Of a DNA stretch of 64,000 nt, positions 59,686-64,000 are shown one piece after another (within the stretch, counting starts at the first letter, position 1; each line of letters opens with the position of its first letter). The stretch covers positions 1 to 64,000 of the forward strand of contig NW_026515441.1 in assembly GCF_014898815.1 (NCBI RefSeq), given 5' to 3'. The position numbers were made by a program, and so were the translations under genes. This DNA is from Panonychus citri (lineage: Eukaryota; Arthropoda; Arachnida; Trombidiformes; Tetranychidae). The notes under the pieces were generated by a model. It had not been told where the DNA came from. It saw nothing but the letters and a program-made list of their open reading frames with translations, and did no database searches.

Positions 59686-61140
59686 ATGTCATTTAACGAT
59701 TTACCTGATAATTGTCTTTGGAAGATCTTCGAAAATGCCAATGGGGTCATAGATTTGATTCGATGGTCTAAAGGTAAGATTGAGATTCCGTTTAGACGAT
59801 GAAATTCTAATGTTTATTTATTAATAATTTCACTTGATTCTAAAGTTTGTTCGAGATGGTCCAATTTAATTACGCCTAAATTAAATCGAGTAAAATATCT
59901 TCAATTGATACATAGTTGTAAGTTAATTTCTCATTGATTTGTTCATTATTTTTTTAATACTTGTTTCCAATTTTTGCAATTGAAGATGAAGTTGATTATA
60001 TTGATGCGAATAGTTTGTGGATCAATCATGTTACGAATTGGAATGATTACAATTTAATCGAATCGTTCCCGAATATTAAGGTAATTAATGAATTTTCAAA
60101 ACCAAAATTATGTTGCTTTCTAATTGTTTTTCAATTTGAATTATTGTTTTAGATTATAAAGACCGCGTCCTTGCTTCCTTATAAATCTTACAATTTACCA
60201 GAAATCGTCAAAAACAATCCACAAATCAAAGGATTAATCGGTATGGATAAATTACGTAAAGATGGTTACTTGGAAAATATCGAGATGTGCGCTGCAAATT
60301 TAATTTCGATTATAAAAAGTTTTCGACCTGATCAGTTGAAACAAGTTCGCTGCTTTTATTTGCATCCGAATGATCTTCCTTCATTCATTGAATATTTTCC
60401 AAATTTGAAGCGACTTAACATAGAACTCAATAAAGGTAAGATTCAACTTGCGATAATCTGCCGATAATTTCATATGATTAATATCTTTTAGGGTCTTATG
60501 TAGCGGACGGCGTTTTTTACAATGGACCGAATTTATCTTCGTTAAAGATTCTGGAAGTAGGTACAACCAATTTTTTTGACCAATTCACTGGATTTCATTT
60601 TATGGATTTTTGTCCATCACTGGAAAGCGCTTTCTTCCGTTGTTGGGCAGAGGATATTTATGTAGATGAATCGGTAAAGAATTACAATCTAAGAGATTTG
60701 GTTATCGAATGTCATGTAAGTCAGTAGTTGAAAAATCTTACCAGATTATTATATTGTATTAACTTTTTCTTTCTATTCAGTCTAATTGTTTTTCGTGGGC
60801 AACACTACAAAGACTACTTTCCAAATTTCCTAATTTACATCATCTTAGGATCAGAGGTATCGGTGTAATTAAAGACAGTAAATTAGAAGAATTGGTAAAA
60901 TTATTACCTGAGTTGAAGATATTGGACTTACGGAAATATAAGAATGTGAACCACAAATCAGCTGATTTTCTGTCCAAATATTGTATCAAAGAGAATCGAT
61001 CAATTGTAATTTATCACAACTGCAAAAATGAACCCACTGAATGGCCTAAATTGGTGAATACTCATGAACAAATTGTCTACGGATTCGATTTCATGAAACA
61101 TTGTTTCTACAAAAATTCAGTTGCCTTCAGATCTCATTGA
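59686..61140 (+). CDS. F-box/LRR-like protein, gene L, open (373 aa) with a compensated frameshift
   Basis: Exons 59686-59773, 59846-59917, 59986-60080, 60153-60435, 60492-60715 and 60781-61140 total 1122 nt in phase. The F-box is MSFNDLPDNCLWKIFENANG...VCSRWSNLITPKLNRVKYLQ. In exon 4, three single-base deletions (near 60295, 60317 and 60325) sum to one codon. About ten residues are therefore read in another frame (NLISIIKS for EFNFDYKKV) before FRPDQLKQ resumes. In exon 6 one lost base near 61118 changes the final residues to NSVAFRSH, with the usual LPDLIDE tail out of frame. The LRR-like part (LLSKFPNLHHLRIRGI, LPELKILDLRKYKNV) is intact. Either the family tolerates these changes or this copy is starting to decay. 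Confidence 0.75.
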
Positions 61141-62257
61141 TGAATAAAACGACTGACTTGAAATAATTTCTCAGCCACCAATTTACCACTGATTGTAACA
61201 ATTGACTCCTTGAAATTCAATAACTCAAATATCGAACAGCTTCATGACCACTATAACAAAATTACAGTTAAACAGAATCCAAACGTAAATAGAAAATTTC
61301 AGGTCAATGTAACAGAAGCTTTTGGAATAAGATTACCACGTTCTCACCACAAGCAAGACGAAACTTCTCATTATAAGATAGGTAAACAGTTACCTGAACA
61401 CCAACATTGACAATTTTTTATTTGATAGCATAACCAACAATCTTTATTGAATTGTAACTCTATTGAGTCTAATTGTCATCAAGAAAAAAGTTTCAATCTC
61501 AAAGTTAAGACAATTATTCAATAATATTATATAAGTGCTAATTGGTTAACTATTAAAATGTCTAATTAATGGAACGAATCAATTAAAGTTTAATGTTAAT
61601 AGAGAACTAAAATCTTTAATTATAAAGCTTTCAGATTTGATTCAAATTTGAATCTTTGAAACTCAATAACGGTAAAAGATTAACATAAAATCATCAATTC
61701 CATGAAATCAATGTTCCGCTACTTTTATCCCGGTGGATATTTCCTACTCATCCTCATTATCATCATCATTATCATGGCCAATCTTTAATGACTTTTAATC
61801 ATCTTAATAATTTTCCATCATTCCGTCTGTCACCATCATCATCATTATCGTCAACCATTCAACTGTCAACCTTAAATTAAGATCACTAATCACGTCAAAC
61901 GTTTTCAGTTAACTTTCTGGACATAGTTCACTGATTAATTTATCTCTCTCTCTCTCTCTTTTTCTCTCTTTCTCTCTCTCATTCCGTTTTTGTCATCTTT
62001 TTGTTCATCCTTCATCTTCATCTTTTTTTCTGCTATGAAAATTTCAATAAAAATCCTTTCAAATCTTTCTCATGCTAACAGTTCATTGTCTCTCCTTTTC
62101 ATATTATCTTCAGCCTTCAACCTTAACCTCTCTTTCTCTCTCTCACTCACTCATTCATTCATTCATTCATTCATGTCATCATTTCCCATCGTCCAATTTT
62201 AGCACTAGTATCATCGTCATCACTGTTTCTACATCAGTCTCATCTAAATCCACCATC
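61141..62257. other. intergenic region between the F-box array and the VWC gene
   Basis: The array ends with gene L; no further F-box sequence is seen. A 66-codon frame from 61210 begins with TTG and has no recognisable content. From about 61940 there are CT-rich microsatellites and a CATT repeat near 62150-62173, probably the promoter and 5' UTR of the next gene. Confidence 0.6.
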
Positions 62258-63175
62258 ATGATAATAAACTTTTACATTGTCTTGGTTCTTGTAACTTTCA
62301 TCTCGGTGGTTAATTCATTCCCAGGTAAAGTTTAACGGCTATTCTTAAATGTTCAGTGTCAATTTTTCTATGTGATCTTTTAACTTTTTCTTGTTCACGT
62401 TCTTGTTTACTAGAATCGAGTAAATTGTCGACCACCAAAAAAAGTCAATCAAAATCAATCAGTGGTCGATCTGGTGGAAGTTTTGAAAATTGTTATTCCA
62501 AGGGAATTGTTCATCAACATGGTTCTAATTTAACTCGATCAGATGATCCGTGTGAAAGGTGCTTCTGCTACAAAGGAACAATTCTCTGTTGGAATATCAA
62601 TTGTCCACAATCATTGGATCGAAAAGGATGTAAAGAGATCAAAGTTAAAGATCTTTGCTGTCCAATATTAGAATGCCGTAAGTATTGATATTAGATAAGT
62701 AAAACTTTTCGATTTCATCGAACTATCAAATTTATATAATTCTAAAGCCTTAGAAGGGAAAGATGCCGTTTTCAAGGATATTACTGGACGTCAACCACGA
62801 ACTACACCAGACGAAACTTCCGAACCCTCGATTACACCTAAAGAGATCACCTGTAAATATGGACGAGAAAAATACAAACCTGGCCAGAGAGTGACCATTA
62901 ACCCATTGAAACCATGTCAACGGTGTATGTGTAGTAATGAAGGTAAAGTTAAATGTGAACTTGCATCTACATGTAAAGATGAAAGTCTAATCAAAGAATT
63001 GAAAAAACAATCAAATCTAATTAGCAAAGATTCTGATCATAAAAAGGAATCAGAAAATGTTTCAAGTTTCAGCACCCGAACGATTCCCGATGCAATATTG
63101 AAAAGAGTACAAAATTTACTTCACAAAGTTTCAACTCACAATTTAACTTCAATTAATCCAAACGATTTAAACTAA
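62258..63175 (+). CDS. small secreted protein with one full and one partial von Willebrand C module
   Basis: Three exons (62258-62324, 62414-62677, 62748-63175) join in phase 1,1 for 252 residues. Residues 1-20 are a signal peptide (MIINFYIVLVLVTFISVVNS). A basic Ser/Lys linker follows. Residues about 49-112 form a VWC module with the expected Cys order: ENCYSKG, then CERCFCYKGTILCW, NCPQ, GCKEI and LCCPILECP. A second, shorter one begins ITCKYGREKYKPGQRV, then CQRCMCSNEGKVKCELASTC, and lacks the closing CC pair. The C-terminal 70 residues are Lys/Ser/Asn-rich with no domain. VWC modules often bind BMP-type ligands or matrix proteins outside the cell, but the partner here is unknown. The start is the ATG that opens directly onto the signal peptide. 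A candidate AATAAA is at 63412-63417. Confidence 0.85.
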
Positions 63176-64000
63176 AATCTAAATCAATGATCATCAAACA
63201 ATCACTTTAATATAATTTACCAACAAATTAATCACAAACCTCATTTACTCAATCAAACTATCAACACTATTGTATATTTATAATCATTTTATTGGAAAAC
63301 TTTTCTTCACAATCTAAATTACTGTTACAATTTTTTGACATCAACGTTAATTGTTTGATAGTAATAGATTGACACAATCAGATTGATTGAACTTCATCTC
63401 ATCTAATTAATAATAAAGGTTGAAAATGACACAATCCATTATATTGAAAGTTCTAATTCGGCTAATTAAATGTCAACTTTAAATTGGTGATCATTAACTT
63501 TCATCGTACATACAAAAACCCAATGTTGACACATTTGTACTTCATGATTCTGGCCAATGGTCAGCAACGGTTAACATTTGAAATACATAACAATAATAAT
63601 ACACTAGACTCCATGATGACCTAATTGTCGGTGAGAAAATTAAACTTAATTAGTGAATAGTTTGAAATTTTTCTGAGAATATAATTGTTACCAGAATTAA
63701 GTTTTTAGTTGTATATCTTAATGAGCCCAGGATTGTAAAAAAGTTTCTATCAACTAAATGGTCAATGAAAAGAAGGACAATTAATTTTGATTCAACTGAT
63801 GATTTAGTATAAAGTATTTTCCTTATACAATTTGAGGTTTTAATTATCTGTTAGAAATGAGAACAACAATTAGAGTTAAGCAAAAGACACTGATTGTTTC
63901 GTTCCAATTTCATTGAATCATACCTGAGATTGACCGTATATACCGATGAGAAATTGAATATAATGACCGAAAAAGGAACCGGAAATCCCACAGCAAATCA
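63176..64000. other. 3' flank of the VWC gene to the window edge
   Basis: AT-rich sequence with a candidate polyadenylation hexamer (63412-63417). No coding stretch or repeat is seen. Confidence 0.55.

Noticed and set aside
37246..61140. Toxin-antidote or selfish-element interpretation of the F-box array
   Set aside because: Only F-box/LRR-like genes are present, with no linked partner gene; nothing in the sequence supports a two-component system.
61210..61410. 66-codon frame after the F-box array
   Set aside because: TTG start, hydrophilic composition without recognisable features, no splice partner.
1..64000. CRISPR array, operons or other prokaryotic features
   Set aside because: Spliced genes and eukaryotic families throughout; no spaced repeats of CRISPR type.

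Overview
This is eukaryotic nuclear DNA from an AT-rich arthropod genome. The evidence is short introns of about 50-100 bp, canonical GT..AG splice sites in frame, an arthropod-type gustatory receptor and a large lineage-specific F-box family. A mite, perhaps a spider mite such as Tetranychus, is my best guess; that is inference from gene content and style, not an identification.

Layout. (1) 0.35-1.4 kb: 3' part of a four-exon gene (+) whose product resembles a von Willebrand A fold. (2) 1.9-3.3 kb: a complete four-exon gustatory receptor gene (+, 407 aa). (3) 4.3-9.7 kb: a three-exon gene (-) for a 1141-residue four-span membrane protein resembling ENTREP/FAM189, with a very long low-complexity, proline-rich tail containing PPxY. 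Upstream of it lies a recent 1.32-kb tandem duplication (11.37-14.0 kb). (4) 14-36.8 kb: more than 20 kb with no credible gene, unusually dense in ACAATT/AATTGT words. (5) 37.2-61.2 kb: a same-strand tandem array of F-box/leucine-rich-repeat-like genes in all states of decay. (6) 62.2-63.2 kb: a three-exon gene (+, 252 aa) for a small secreted protein with one clear and one partial von Willebrand C module.

The F-box array is the most remarkable part. A complete member has six exons with conserved phases (88 nt; 69-78; 95-104; 283-296; 209-239; 360-375). Exons 1-2 encode the F-box and exons 3-6 encode LRR-like repeats ending in a signature close to FDFMKHCFYK..LPDLIDE. Two members look fully intact (40.2 and 51.6 kb), two are open with altered C-termini (54.5 and 59.7 kb), and one is open through exon 5 only (57.1 kb). 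The rest are pseudogenes or deletion scars. Members share an upstream block (AAAAAAGCGCTTTGTC, then CAGCTGTTCTT and GAGGGAAA) about 75-140 bp before the ATG, best read as a co-duplicated promoter.

The array is also full of small non-autonomous DNA transposons. I find eight TIR elements of several families, nearly all starting CAGT-like and flanked by TA, plus one 411-bp insertion with a 10-bp target duplication and a tRNA-like segment. Several empty sites can be read from sister copies. One element splits an F-box first exon, and three insertions sit between the shared upstream block and exon 1. The array evolves by unequal exchange, gene conversion, deletion and transposon insertion, with a few open genes kept among relics. 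An F-box protein would be a substrate receptor of an SCF ubiquitin ligase; targets cannot be read from the sequence.
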